Shown in pieces: positions 22,600 through 34,600 of a DNA stretch of 64,000 nt. Position 1 is the first letter of the stretch. Each line of letters starts with the position of its first letter. The notes below the pieces were generated by a model. It was not told the origin of the DNA. It was given only the letters and a program-made list of their open reading frames with translations, and searched no databases. A program made the translations under genes and the position numbers. Origin of the DNA: Cladosporium sp. IMV 00045 (lineage: Eukaryota > Ascomycota > Dothideomycetes > Cladosporiales > Cladosporiaceae); assembly GCA_001931905.2 (NCBI GenBank), contig MSJI02000883.1, positions 1 to 64,000 on the forward strand. Reading direction: 5' to 3'.

Positions 22600-23744
22600 T
22601 CAGAGAGTGAAAGAACCAGCAGACTCAGAATGAAGAGTTGGAAGCCCAATGCCGCTCTTGCTCGTCTCTAGATGCGTCACATTTTGCCAATTCCCATCCC
22701 AGTCGTAATCTGGCCATCCATCGGGTAGGGTGGAGAACTGTGGCAGAGTATACTGACTGCGGCATACCCCATCACTTTCGCAATCGAGGTTGCAGATGCC
22801 ATAGGTGTCACAGTAGCAGTCTCTAGCCACGGGACAGGATACGGCTTCCTTGCCGAAAACGACTATTCATTGTCAGCAATGCTCAGTTATGATTGCCAGT
22901 GAGTGACATACTATGCCATGAATACTCCAAGATTCTGCCGCTAATGTCGTCCGCGAGACGCGTCTCCAGCAGCCAGCGTCGATACGATTCATAATCACCA
23001 CGAGGCCGCTCCCGTGTTTTCTCCCGCGTGACGGCAAATTGGGCGCAGCAAGAAGAGCCTATGATGTCCGGCATGGGACGACCGGGAAATAGCTCTTGAA
23101 AGGCTTTTCGGTGGTACGCACCGGCCTTCGATTCATCCTCAGCAGAGACAATGGCCGCTTCATAGTTTGGCCGTATCTCAGCCGGACAGTCTAGCGTCCA
23201 GACACAACGAAGGTCCACGTATCCCTCATTTGTGACGTGAGCGATTCGCAGACGAGACAACAACCTTTCTCCATCGTACAAGGGATCATCGTTGTGCCAC
23301 TGGTGCCGATTGGCATGATGAAAGATCGCAACAGACGGAAAATGATCGTAGTTATCAATGATATACCTGGCCCGACTCAGATACAGGAACGAACGCTGTG
23401 ATCCTTTCACACTATACTCACGTCAAATACACCATGCTTTCTCGTCCTTTGTTCAGAGGAACGCTCAGGCGCGAGGGCGAATCCGTCGAAAAGATCGCCT
23501 TTTCCCATGCTGAGACTGCGTTGGCTACCCATGTTGTATTGTCGTGGTCCTGGCTGGCGATGACGAGAGTAATGTCCTCATGCGATGGCGCCGGAAACTT
23601 GTCGGGTTGATCTTGCTTTCTTTGCGATACCAATTTCCATTCCGGCGTATGGCAAAATTGATTGTAAAGTACGAAACTCAGGATACAAACGAGGAGCACG
23701 ATGGTTACTAGGCGATTGGTTAATGCACTTCCATACATCATCAT
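22600..23744 (-). CDS. DUF3431 protein with N-terminal membrane anchor
   Basis: Three exons, 23744-23422, 23366-22912 and 22862-22600, give 346 residues. A hydrophobic segment at about residues 11-27 (LVTIVLLVCILSFVLY) is a likely signal anchor. The rest matches the DUF3431 family: ITLVIASQDHD, YLTYIIDNYDHFP across intron 1, FHHANRHQWHNDDPLYDGE, GYVDLRCVWTLDCP, GSSCCAQFAVTREK, and EYSWHIVFGKEAVSCP across intron 2. Family members are fungal lumenal or secreted proteins of glycosyltransferase-like appearance; activity is unproven. The gene is convergent with the transcription factor, with about 30 bp between the stops. The three in-frame ATGs at 23744-23736 make the exact start ambiguous by a residue or two. 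Confidence 0.85.
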
Positions 23745-24234
23745 TAGGCAAAAGAAATCAAAGTGTGTGTTGAGACGACTCAAAGTCCATGAGATGGTGC
23801 ACAAGTAAGGTTGCCGACATAAATCGAAGGGTAGTCCAGAGTAAAATAGTAAGAGCGAAAGCAGTTTAATTTAACAACAGACTGCCCGGCCTTCCTTGCG
23901 TGTCCATGTTGATCGTATAACGATTCGGCGCTCGCTTCGTTGGGCACGGTAATGGTCGACACAGCAGCCAAAATCCATGACCGTTTCGCTTCCAAATGGT
24001 GATAGCCGCGCGTTTGCACTTTCTGTCCTTGATGTCAGAGCGAGTTGAGGCGTTTGCGGCGACCATGGCTTAACTCAATGCGCCAGACACAAGACAAGGA
24101 TTGTGGTTTAGCGTGAGCCTTAGACCCATCACTCAATCTATTAGCCGCCCAAGCACAAAACAACCGAGACAACTCAGCGCCAAAATGGAGTGGCTCGATT
24201 TGCATTGTCAGTCTGTAGAATATACCCATATTCA
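23745..24234. other. Intergenic spacer, nothing recognised
   Basis: 490 bp between the start of the DUF3431 gene and the stop of the AAA+ gene. Only short chance frames are present. Confidence 0.5.
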
Positions 24235-27205
24235 TCAATCCTCATAGTCATTCCGATCGCCTCTCGCTGCTGCTCGCTTCTTTGCATCTTCTTTCCTGAT
24301 GCTCGTGACATAAGTATGAAACTTCTGGCTCATCGTCAGAACCCTTCGGAAATGATCTTCCTCAACCAGTACTAGGTCGGAAGCGGTCGCATTGCCCGAC
24401 TCCAGAGTCTCATATTCTGCCAAGGTGATTGCTGTTTGGAGCGCGTTGCGTATCTCACGGCCGTTGAGCTCGATCTTCTGAACCTCTTCGCTTTTGAGGA
24501 TAAATCTTTTGGCAGCTTTGCCCACTCTGATCTCTGAATTCCTCTCTTTTTCGAGCTTGGAGAAGAAACCTTTCCATATCGTGTTGCGGGCTTCGGCAGT
24601 AAGAGGCTCGTAGCCTATCGCGACATGGACTCTGGACATGAAGGCATCGTCGATCTGACCAACCCGGTTCGTAGTGAGAAACAGAAGACCTCTGAAGTAC
24701 TCCATACGCCTAAGGAAAGCTTCAACCGTGTCAGAAAAGAGTACTGATGGATTCATCCCCACTCGCCTTACCTGAAACAAGCCCATTGCGCGCCAAGTCT
24801 CTGTTCTTTCTTTGCTCGAGAAAAATGTCCGCCTCGTCTACCAGTAAAATAGCGTTCCAGGCTTCTGCAAGATCGAAGAATTTGAGTAGCTCCGATTCAA
24901 TCTTCGTTTCGACTGTGCCGATATCTGCAACGGTGAGTGCTAGGAGAGGTCTTTCCAACCAGGCGGCAATGCTCTCTGGCGGTATAAATAAGCATGATTG
25001 TTTTCATCTTACGTCGTGTATGAACAAGCTTACCAACTGTATAAGTTTTCCCTACCCCAGGAGGGCCTGGCGAACTCGTTAGCTTGCGTTGTGTAATCTG
25101 TACGGAACGGCTTACCGTGCAACAGCACAATCTGCCCGGCGCCTTTTCCCTCAATGAAGTCGGCTGACCAGGACCTCAGGCCGGCATTCTGTCTGGCTGA
25201 TAGAGCACGTAACGTCTGCAGAGCGTCGGGGTTGGCCAACACGACATTGTTGATGCTTTCCGGCGATGGCTTGATCAGTCGAACATTTTCCATGCTGACT
25301 TTCACTGCAGGGCCGGTAAGTAGTGAAAACAAGCGAGGGATCATATTTGAGACTTACTCCATTGTTTCGTGCTCAAAGCGAATGCCGGCGCCAACGGGTT
25401 GAGCAACAGTAGTTGATGCTCAGTCACCTCAGAGGTCTTATATGTATCTTTCGCGTGCAGATCAATGGGGTTATCTATGAGAGCGCCATCATAGCCCGTG
25501 GACGGAACATCATTCCAATCTGTGTAATCCCGTTGACCCCTTCTTTTCGGAACTCTTGTTGAACCGCGCGCTGAACGATATCTTTGTGGTGGGGGTCGAG
25601 GGTTTGGGGCGGAAGATGACCACGTTGACCCATCGTATTCTGCGTCATCTTTGAGGTAGATGTGGTCGTACGAAACGTACGTCTGGTATCCGTCATTGAC
25701 GTTGTTCAATGCAGGCAAGCCGAACACATCGAATCCAGCGTTCCAACCCGTTTTGTGATCGATCACAACTTTTCCCCGGTACTGCGACTGATCAGTAGGG
25801 CACTAAATACAGTGGAGGAGAAGACCCACTGCCGATTGAGTCGTCAGGTCTTTGCCATCGAAGTGAAACTGCGAGCTGCCAGCTCGAAGGGCGTCTAAAT
25901 GAAGCCTGTTTCTTTCCAAGATACGTTTGCGCCGTGCACCGCCATCGTGAGCATCCCATATCTTTGCAGGGCATACAGGAAGCGACAAAACTTCTCGCAA
26001 TCCAGCAAAGGGTGAAATGTGATACTGATTAGTTGACCTTGCGATCCGGTGCCCGTTGGTTACCATATCCCAACAACTTATGCGCCAATCTTGAGTTTGA
26101 CTCAAATGATCAGGATCCTTACCGACTGCTTCTACCACAAAGACACCCTGCTCACCAGAAATCTGCCCGTAAATGTCTTCTCCCGGTGCAAACAACACCC
26201 AAAGCGAGTCAAAGCTGATGACCGGCTTGTCCCTCGCCAAATGTTGCAACGATGGGTGGACGGTACTCTCGAACTTGTCTCGCAGGAAGTCTCGTAAAAT
26301 CGTCATGTGAGCCACCTCTTTGCGCAAGCCTTTTGGACTTTTGTCGTGCACGCCTTGCCCTATAGTCACGGCATGAGTGCGAATCCAGGCCTCGATGTCT
26401 TTGTAATGATGCATCAACACGGCGTAGGGCTCGCTGATCAAGATGCTGCGGCGAAAGTTTTCCTCTGCGTGGGAGGGGTAGTACTTGATCATTGACTTCA
26501 ATACCCTCCGTAGATACTTTGAGTTTAGGGCTAGCTCGACCTTGAAGACGCGCTTGATGCGTAGGTCTTCAGGTGGGTATCGGGTCTTGGGGTCATTCCT
26601 TCGCCGTGTTGGTATAGGAGAAACCGATGCAGGAGAAGCCGATCTCTGCCAGGATCTGGGTGAATGCAGTGAGGACTTCCGGTCACGTTTTGAGTAAGCC
26701 TCGACGGCATGTGTGATTACCTCGAGGACCGATCGGTGGCTGCGCGTACTCCGATGGTGCTGGGCAAATTTGCTTTTCTTATCGGCTTTGTGACAGCTGT
26801 CGTCAGTACCGATCTTCACGTCGAACGAACTCTTCAGCTTGAATGTTCCGGTTCTAATCGGATCGAGATCGTTGTATGTGGATTCGTGATAGACGGTAAG
26901 ACGCCACGATACATCTTGTATTTCGTCTTCGCCGTGTTCTTGGAATGTATGGTCTGGCTCTGCATCACTAACTTCGCTTTCGCTTCCAGATCCGCTTTCA
27001 AAGTCGCTCTCAGAACTTGAGGATAGTTCTTGACCTGCGCACGGAAGTTAGTCATTATCAAAGCAAATCTTTGTCCAGCCGTACTGTCAAACTCCTCCTT
27101 CGCATCATCCAAGTTTCCAAGCAATTGAGCTGGCAAATCCGATATGACCTTATCCCCTTCTTGAACATAAGCGGAACTGGAAGTCTGATCTTCTGGTGCA
27201 GCCAT
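24235..27205 (-). CDS. AAA+ ATPase of the fungal DUF7025-AAA type
   Basis: Seven exons are proposed: 27205-27085, 27034-25830, 25781-25358, 25304-25116, 25066-25034, 24975-24772 and 24719-24235. They give 886 residues with phase kept at every join. The N-terminal part is acidic and Ser-rich (SSSESDFESGSGSESE). A middle domain of the DUF7025 type follows (SPFAGLREVLSLPVCPAKIWD, then YRGKVVIDHKTGW). The ATPase core has Walker A GPPGVGKT, split between exons 4 and 5, Walker B ILLVDEADIFLEQR, and the following FRGLLFLTTNRV with arginine-finger context DDAFMSRVHV. A Lys/Arg-rich tail ends it. The family is widespread in filamentous fungi and resembles BCS1-like remodelling ATPases; substrates are unknown. 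It is divergent from the DUF7708 gene, with 361 bp between starts. An upstream in-frame ATG at 27250 is also possible. Confidence 0.82.
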
Positions 27206-27566
27206 TGCTTCGCTTCTACTCCTCGACAACAAATTGCTGGGAATAATCATTAGGACAGAGACCACAATATATGCGAAGAGCTGAGGCGGCTGGCCATGGA
27301 CGGCACGGCTGCATGTCGATGCAGTAAGACTGCATCACCCCTCATGACTAGTCCATATTCATGAGCAACCTGCATCCGTTTGCAGCTGAATATGTCGTCG
27401 TTCACCTGTTGCCGCTGTGGCGTTATCTAGCCCTCCAATCGCCACTGACCAGTGTAGAAGGTGATAAGCGCGTGTAACAAGCCATCTCGGCTTGGATGAT
27501 ACATTATCGACCGAGTTCGCGGCTACACTTTTACTGGTGATTGTTGTCGTAACTCGTCAAGGAAGA
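27206..27566. promoter_or_regulatory. Divergent promoter region between the AAA+ and DUF7708 genes
   Basis: 361 bp separate the two start codons, and no other gene fits. It includes a polypurine/polypyrimidine-poor stretch with no clear TATA box. No operator recognised. Confidence 0.45.
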
Positions 27567-29435
27567 ATGGCTCCCTCGAAGAATACTGAAGATATTTGTC
27601 CCAGCAGCGGCCTGATTCGCGCTTTCAGCGACAAAACGGGAGAGCAAGCGCCTGCCTCAACGCTGATCCGCAGCTTAGGGAGCAAGGTTCAACGCGATAG
27701 AGCCGAAGAACGGCGAATCGAGACCTTGAGACGCGAATGGCCTCTCTTGTTTGCAGATGCTGATCATCTCGCGCAAATGTAAGAGAATCTCTTGACCCGA
27801 AGATCCCAGGGTCGCAGCTGATAAGACTTTCTTAGCCAAGTACCGACGGAGGAAGAACAGTTGTTGAAATGCAGCCGAGCTCTCGCAAAAGCCTGGAAAT
27901 CATTCCAACAGAAACTGCCGCCGGAGCAGCAAGAAGTTTTGCACGACACGCCTCCAAGTCTGTCTACGCTGTTCAACGCAGTGAAAGCGGGAGCAAACAA
28001 GTGGCAAGCGGAGCGAGAAGAAAGCAAATGGGGAAAGACCAAAGCTGTCTTCACCAGGCTGGCGAGATCGGCGGATGACCATAGTCAACTTCTCGCTGTT
28101 GTACCCAACAACGACAAATACATCTCGCTCCTCACAGGCTCGCTGTCAGCCATTACGAATGCCACAGTACGACACGACGAGCTCGCCGTAGCCCTCTCCG
28201 AAAGCCTCGAGCAACTATGCGAAGACATAGCTTATTGGAGAGAGCAGGTGCTGGTTCACGCGAAAGTTCCGGAGATGCAGGAATATGTGCGTGAGCTATA
28301 CGTCGTAATTTTCGAGTTCCTGACCGACATATTCACAAAATGGTCGTCTTCAGGTCTGTCGCGGTTTGCCCGGGCTTTCGACAAGAATGCTGCAGACAAA
28401 CTGTTCAAGTCGAAGCAAGACCGAATCGACAGGTTGACCAAGAAGCTTGATCGGGCTGCAAGACTGGATACGGAGGCGAAAATAGCTGCAATAAGTGACC
28501 AGCTATCTAAATTTGAAAGAGGGATATCCGCAGAAGATATGGAACAGCTCTTCGTCAAGCTCGGCAACAATGTTCAAAGGCTTTTGCAAGAACAAGACTT
28601 TTACCTGAGGCCTGAGCTACAGGTCCCTCCAGCGAAGCGTATTGAGTTTGAGCAAACCAACTCCGCTCGGGAGGCCAAGGAAACCGATGATGTTGTCGAG
28701 CTCGACATACTCGGGGCTATTCCGAACCTTGAAGATCTCTTGACTTTACCACTGAAAAGCATGAACAGCTTCGCCGGTCGAGCGTCACATCTGCAAGTTG
28801 AAAAACGGGTGATCGCGAAATTGCGCGATTGGATCTCAGACGAAGGTCTCAAGTACCTGTGGATCGAAGGGCCAGCGCATGTCCCAAAGCCCTCCCAAAA
28901 CACACTCACAGCGGTCGCCATGATCGCCGCCCTCGGAGATGGTCACCCAACAGTCTCTTGTTTTTGCGACTCCATGGATGGCAGCCCCGGCCAAATCCTA
29001 CGACTTATGATAGACTCATTCATCGCACAGACAGCAAGCTTATTGCCTTCACGTGTGTCCTGCCCAACTGATCTCTCAGCAGAGCGGATCAAACAGAGCA
29101 TGGAGCCTCAAGCGCCGGTGTCAGACAGATTGGCACTTCTGAGAGACATCCAGCAGCTCGTCCGCAGACCTGTGTTCTACATTATCGACGGCCTTCAGGC
29201 GGTGGAAGATCGCTCAGATCAAAGCCATAGTCACGACTTGCAGGAGTTTCTGCAGTCTCTGTGCACCAAAGCCGACGGAATTGAAGGCCTGAAAGTTGCG
29301 AGCAAGGTCTGTGTCACGACTGATGGATACGTCGATGCGGTTGCCAGACACGTGGAATCATCGCACATTGAGAAGGTCACTTTTGACGTGGAGTGCGGCG
29401 AATTGGCGACCGAAGATGAGAGTTTTGGCCTATAA
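27567..29435 (+). CDS. DUF7708 helical-domain protein with a degenerate P-loop NTPase region
   Basis: Two exons, 27567-27778 and 27836-29435, give 603 residues. The N-terminal half is all-helical and matches DUF7708, an N-terminal domain of fungal STAND/NLR-like proteins (ARALAKAW-type start, HSQLLAVVPNNDKYISLLTGSL, VRELYVVIFEFLTD). Coiled-coil-like repeats around residues 240-275 (RIDRLTKKLDRAARLDTEAK) follow. The second half looks like an NTPase fold, but the Walker A position reads GPAHVPKPS instead of GxxxxGK[ST], so ATP binding is probably lost. A Walker-B-like FYIIDGLQAVED is present. No repeat domain follows. A role in recognition or signalling is inferred from the family; no reaction is expected. 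It shares a promoter region with the AAA+ gene. Confidence 0.78.
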
Positions 29436-29493
29436 CACAGACATGAACAACGTGAGGTGTGTCATGTCAGAGCATATCATTATATCATGCCTT

Positions 29494-30567
29494 CTACAGG
29501 CCAACAGCTCGCTCACTGAGCTCCCAAAGACGCTCCTCTCCTTCAGGATCGTAAGCATACGGTGCATAGCCTGGCACATTGATCGGTTCTCCATCCTCAA
29601 CCGGCCGCGCCTCTCCAACCTCCGCCAAGTAAACGCCTCCGTAGTCATTGAAACGGGACTCAAGAGCCGCCCAGACAGTCGTGGCGGCGCCCTGGCTCAC
29701 GTTGCAGCCAGTCTTGTTGAAGTGCTCCATGTCGCCGGCATTACTTAGGGTATCCGCTTCGAAGTGCCTTGTGATATCGGTGTCTAGAATAGTACCCGGG
29801 TGAACCGAAAGGCCGCGGATCTTGGGAGCGTAGTGGCGGTCGATCGAGTTGCACATCCAGATGTTGGCGATCTTCGACTGTGCATAGGCAGCCAAAGGAT
29901 CATATGGACCTTTCTCGAAGCTCAGGTCGTCGAAGCGAACGCAGCCGAAGCGATGTCCTGCACTGGAAAGAGCGATGACCCTGCTCGGTGCATTCTCGGT
30001 GCCTGACTGAGATAACATGGGCTCGAGGAGACGGAAAAGCAGGAAATGTCCGAAGTGGTTGCTGCCGAGCTGCCGTTCGTGGCCATCCTCGGTGAGGCTG
30101 AATGGACATGCCATGATCCCTATCTGAAATGAGCATTACTCTAATTATCAATCAATGTCTCAACGGTATTACTGACCAGCATTGGTAATCAACACATCAA
30201 GCCTTGAACAACGCTTGCTGAAATCGGCAGCAGCACAGCGAACACTCTTCAGACTGGCGAGATCCATAACGACAAACTCAGCCGCCACTGCTTTTCCGTC
30301 TTGACCGATGGCGTCTACAGCAACTTTTCCCTTCTCCTCATCACGAGCCGTGATGAAAATCTTGGCGCCCGTCAATCGCAAAGCCTTCGCAGTTTCCAGA
30401 CCGAGTCCGCCAGTGCCTCCCGTGATGAGGACCACCTTGCCCTCCAAACTCCCCTCTGCATTCAGGTCATTGATGACTTCAACGGCCGTCGGGCGCTGAT
30501 CGCCTGGACCGTTTGGGTCTCTGAACCGTTCGAGGTACGGTCGATATGGATGTTGTGGTGCTGGCAT
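29494..30567 (-). CDS. Short-chain dehydrogenase/reductase, retinol-dehydrogenase/WWOX-like
   Basis: Two exons, 30567-30177 and 30119-29494, give 338 residues. The classical SDR marks are all present: the cofactor-binding TGGTGGLG at residues 49-56, NAG at the intron junction (LITNAGIM), the catalytic YAQSK, and the LSVHPGTILDT loop. It is an NAD(P)H-dependent oxidoreductase; the fold subgroup is that of fungal retinol-dehydrogenase-like enzymes with the N-terminal HPYRPYLERF extension. Substrate unknown. The upstream ATG at 30642 would add 25 hydrophobic residues. 30567 is preferred because family members start there (PYRxYLExFxDP close to the N-terminus). The gene's 3' end is 58 bp from the stop of the DUF7708 gene (convergent). 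Confidence 0.88.
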
Positions 30568-30982
30568 GGTTTTGAGGGATATCGATTCGGGGAGAAGAAA
30601 AAGTCGTAGCCTTATGATTGCAGCTGGAATGTGATAGACCATTGCGGTGTGCGCTCATGACTCGAGTAATGTCGACAGCCTGGACGTCGTTCTCTTGACC
30701 AGGGGCCCCTGGTCGTTTGTCAGCAGAGGCCTTGTCGAGAAGTGGAGACGTCTTGTCATGTTGCTCTAAATCAATTTCGGCATGTACAACGAGGGTGTTT
30801 GTCGTTCGATCGTTTTCCCTAGAGTTTATCATTCGCAGAAACGGCACCTCGATTCCAAGAACAAGAAAGAAAAGAAAAAGTACCAACTTTGCAAGATGGC
30901 AAGCAGAAAATTTATTAACACGGCTTTCTCTCTGGCCAAGGCTCGGGCTTACCGACGATACCAAAGCCTGGCAAGCTCTCAT

Positions 30983-31567
30983 CTAATATGAACTTTCAAT
31001 CTGCTCTTCGTGCGCCTCAGCAACTTCCTCCACGACCGCGAGCTTCTCGAAATCATCCGCGAGATGCTCTGCGTTGCCCTTGTCTTTGATTTCGTGAACA
31101 CTACCGAGGTTCACGTATATACGCAGATTGGGAGTATCTTGAACCCCTTCACAACCTTTCCCGTGGAAAAGCTGCCGGAGCAGGTCGCAGGCCTTACTCG
31201 CTGACAGCTTGCCTTCTGCCATACCCATTGTCAGTGGTTTTGTAGCTGGTCGCTGTGAACGGATAGGTCAGAGAAAGCGTGCGGTAGGCTTTGAGGCAGA
31301 GGAGGAAGTAGAACTTCCATTCCTTGTCGATTGCACTTGTGAGCACTTGGTGGGCGATGTAGATGATTGCTGGGGTTCACCATGGATGGTATCGGGATTC
31401 GGGATAGTGAAGTTGGTAGAGGATGAGGATTCGTTTCAGTTTGGAGATGGATTCGTGGAAGACCTCGTCTGGACACCAAAGGAACGATGCAGAGGCGCTG
31501 AGTTGCAGGCCTTTGCCCTTCCAGGGCCGCACGAAGAATATCACAAGGCAATGATAGTAGATGCAGA
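30983..31567 (-). pseudogene. C-terminal relic of a fungal-specific (Zn2Cys6-type) transcription factor
   Basis: Minus-strand frame beginning near 31567 reads YYHCLVIFFVRPW, and later KRILILYQLHYPESRYHPW. The first is the helix-HRP-like motif of the Fungal_trans domain. A TGA then interrupts the frame in front of TPAIIYIAHQVL. A one-base shift occurs between YPFTATSYK and LTMGMAEGKLSAS, whose frame runs to a stop at 30983. The zinc cluster and N-terminal half are absent; the 5' side runs into the 3' end of the neighbouring minus-strand gene. This is a truncated and disabled remnant. The family call rests on these motifs only. Confidence 0.6.
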
Positions 31568-31658
31568 GATGTAGCGTTAGCTAGTACAGAGACGGCGCGG
31601 TGTGCTTGTTGTGCTTACTGTAAGGTCGAAGCTCATACACTTCGTAAAGCTTCAAGTA

Positions 31659-34600
31659 TCACGGGGGACGTGTGTGATCTCGCCTCGGGTTCCCATCTTG
31701 TCTTCTTCGTTTCGCAGGCCTCGAGCTTGGTGGGCCATCTCGTGGCCCAGTGGGGACATTGCTTTCACCTGAAAAGCGTCTGCCCAGATAGCTCGCCGGA
31801 CCTCGATCGTACGACCGACCGCTGCTCTTGTCAACACTGCGTTCTACCTCCGGAAGTTGATGTACTTGTCCTGCTCTGGGGCCGCGTGGTGGGATCCTCA
31901 TCAGCTTTTGTGGGTCGTATCGGACAATAATGGCGCCGGCAGGAATCTTGCTGAATATCCCCGGCACATCGTCAGCCGTGAGTTGGTGTTTGAAATTGCT
32001 CGGGGCTTTTGTGTCGAGTTTCCAGACCAATGCTTTGCATACCTCTCGGTCCGAATCAGGACGAGAACAATGACATATCCCAAAGCAATCGTGAATGTCG
32101 CGCCAGAAGACCCCGTCTGCCAACTGAATGCAAGACTCTGAGTGCTGGAAGCGCTCAATGCCTTCTCTCAGAACAGAGAGTGGTGCCATGAGGAAGCCCC
32201 GAAGCTGAGGTGCTGCCTGCTCTTGACTACAACAGCCCAACTGCTGATTTTGTGCCTTTGCTGGTCTTAGTAGAATTCCAAGCTTCGAGCCGTGAAGGTG
32301 AATAGCATTCGCACTCTGTGCGTATGGTAGCCATGCCGCCGCCCCTTCGCCGAGCTCGATTGTACGGGGCTCGAGGTTTGTTTTGCACTCCGCTAGGTCC
32401 CTGAATTCAAATCCAATATTCTTGGTCCCTTGCCGGGTAAGCTCGATGTTGGAGCAATGACGAATTCGTATCATTCGGTCATGTATTAGTCCGAGAGCAT
32501 GGTAGAAGGACTGCGCCTTGTCTTGGAATAGAAACCAGTTCGTGGTCACTGCTATCTCATCGTCCCTCTGTCTTGCCTAACGATCAGTGGTTGATGGCTT
32601 GCTTTCGACTTTGTAATCGCGAGGATGGAGATGAAGACTTCGGTTTCGGTCGGATGTCAGAGTCTCAAATGAAGCGAGCGGCCCCGGCGTGGATGGTGGC
32701 ATGAGAATTTTGGAGGCAACGTCTTCGAGTAACGGAAAGGTAGGGTCTTTGAATATATGTAGCCATGCCCTGAAGAGGTGCAAAATCACACTTGCGCCGT
32801 CTGCGAGCCAATTTTGTCTGGTTGGTTTGTCGGATAAGACCACCTTTTACTGCGTGGCTTCATACATATTTCGGACATAGTCCTCTGTGACCAGGTGCTC
32901 TGGCGTGTCTTTGATGCCGCGCACGACCTTCGCCCCAAAGTTGACAAATTTACCGGCGGTGATTGATACTTCCGATTCGATGCGAACTCCAGAAGTGGTC
33001 GCTTCGCCTTTGCCGTAGCCGATCTTGTCGTAGCCGGCTGCTTCACTGCCTGAAGTGCAAGTCAACGATAAGATTTGTTTCATCGCGATCCCAAAACACG
33101 CCTGAGGTGGAGGTACCGAATGTTTCGGGACTGCAGGATGGTCACGAAAAACATGCCAAACATACCTACGAGATATTCTGCCGATTTCAACCAGCCAACA
33201 AAGTGGCGAGCACCATCGAAGATAGCCTCATCAATCTTTTGGATGTGTGAAAGCTGCAGGCCATCGTTATAGCTTTGCCTCTCTCCATGCAAGTTTGCCG
33301 TCAAATGCCAGATCACCGAAGAGCCAACCTTCAGAGTAGGCGTGAGAAGAGTCGCGAAGCCCTTGAGCATCAAAACTCCCATGTACACCGTCGCCCATGA
33401 GATCTGGGCGAGCGACAACATCAATTCGACGGAAGGTTCAAGGCCTTTCTCTTCTGACGTGCGCGCCGGAACTGGACACCATTCCACGACCACCGGATTG
33501 CGAAACATTGCGTGCCAGCAGTTTCCTGTAGACGAACCCAAGTTTATTCCCAGATCGCTGGAAATAGCGTTAGCAAGGAAGGCGCCGTCGTGCTCTCCTG
33601 CAAGCACCTCGTTCAATTCCAGTCGACAGCTTTGAATGCTATCAGGGGTTGTAGAAGCTCTGCATGCGCTCGCGAGCCAGACCACAGCTTTCGTGGCACT
33701 TACAACAAACATCGGGGAGCCAGATAGAATGAAGCTGGATGACTCGTTCTCAAGAGACATTCGCAGCGATGATTCTTCGTCGTTACTTTGTTCGGACTGC
33801 TGATTCGACTCGATGACTTGCTGTATTAATCCCAGTATTCGTGGGCCAACCTTCGGCCAGAGGCTTCGAACGTAAGCCTCACAAGTGCTAGCGTAAACGC
33901 TTTCAGCTGATCCGCAAAGTGTGATGACCGAGGCAAGAAGTGCGCGACCTTGTAGGTGGCTGTACTGTTCGCGCAAGAAAGTCCTCGGTTGCCAAGGCAA
34001 GACGATGCTCATGGAATACCTCTCCTGGCGACCCTTGTGTGATGCAGCTAGAATCGAGCAGATCCTGCTTCTCATATTGAGCCATGTCTTGCAAATGGGT
34101 CGTGAAGTCAAGCTCAAGTTGATGTTGTGAAGCAACCAGTCGTACTCCGCGCTCTCAAGCAGAAATCCTTGACGTTCGACATAAATTTGTTCGGCATGAG
34201 ATGTATTGACTCCGAGTCCTTGTGTCTGCTTCGAGGTCTGTCACTTGAATGAAGACCACGCGAGGTCACGTCAATCCCCCAAGGGTCTATCAGATCAGGG
34301 TCGGTTGTGCTGTCCAAGCTATCAGGCGACCCATCTTCGTTTTCAGGAACCATTTCATCACGTAGGTGGCCGAATATACGACTGTAAGATCAGAAGTCAG
34401 TCAGCTCATAGTTTGAGTACTCACAATAAAATCACGATCCGTGGTTCGGGGAAGAAACAAAGCTTACCTCCGGCCAAAGCGCACGAGGGATGCTGCTATT
34501 TTCTCGTTGGTGGAAGATGCACGCCATCGAATCATGAAAGCGAAGCTGTGCAACAAGCTCAAGATGATGTCTTTGCTTGAGGCAATCGCTCTGCGTGCTC

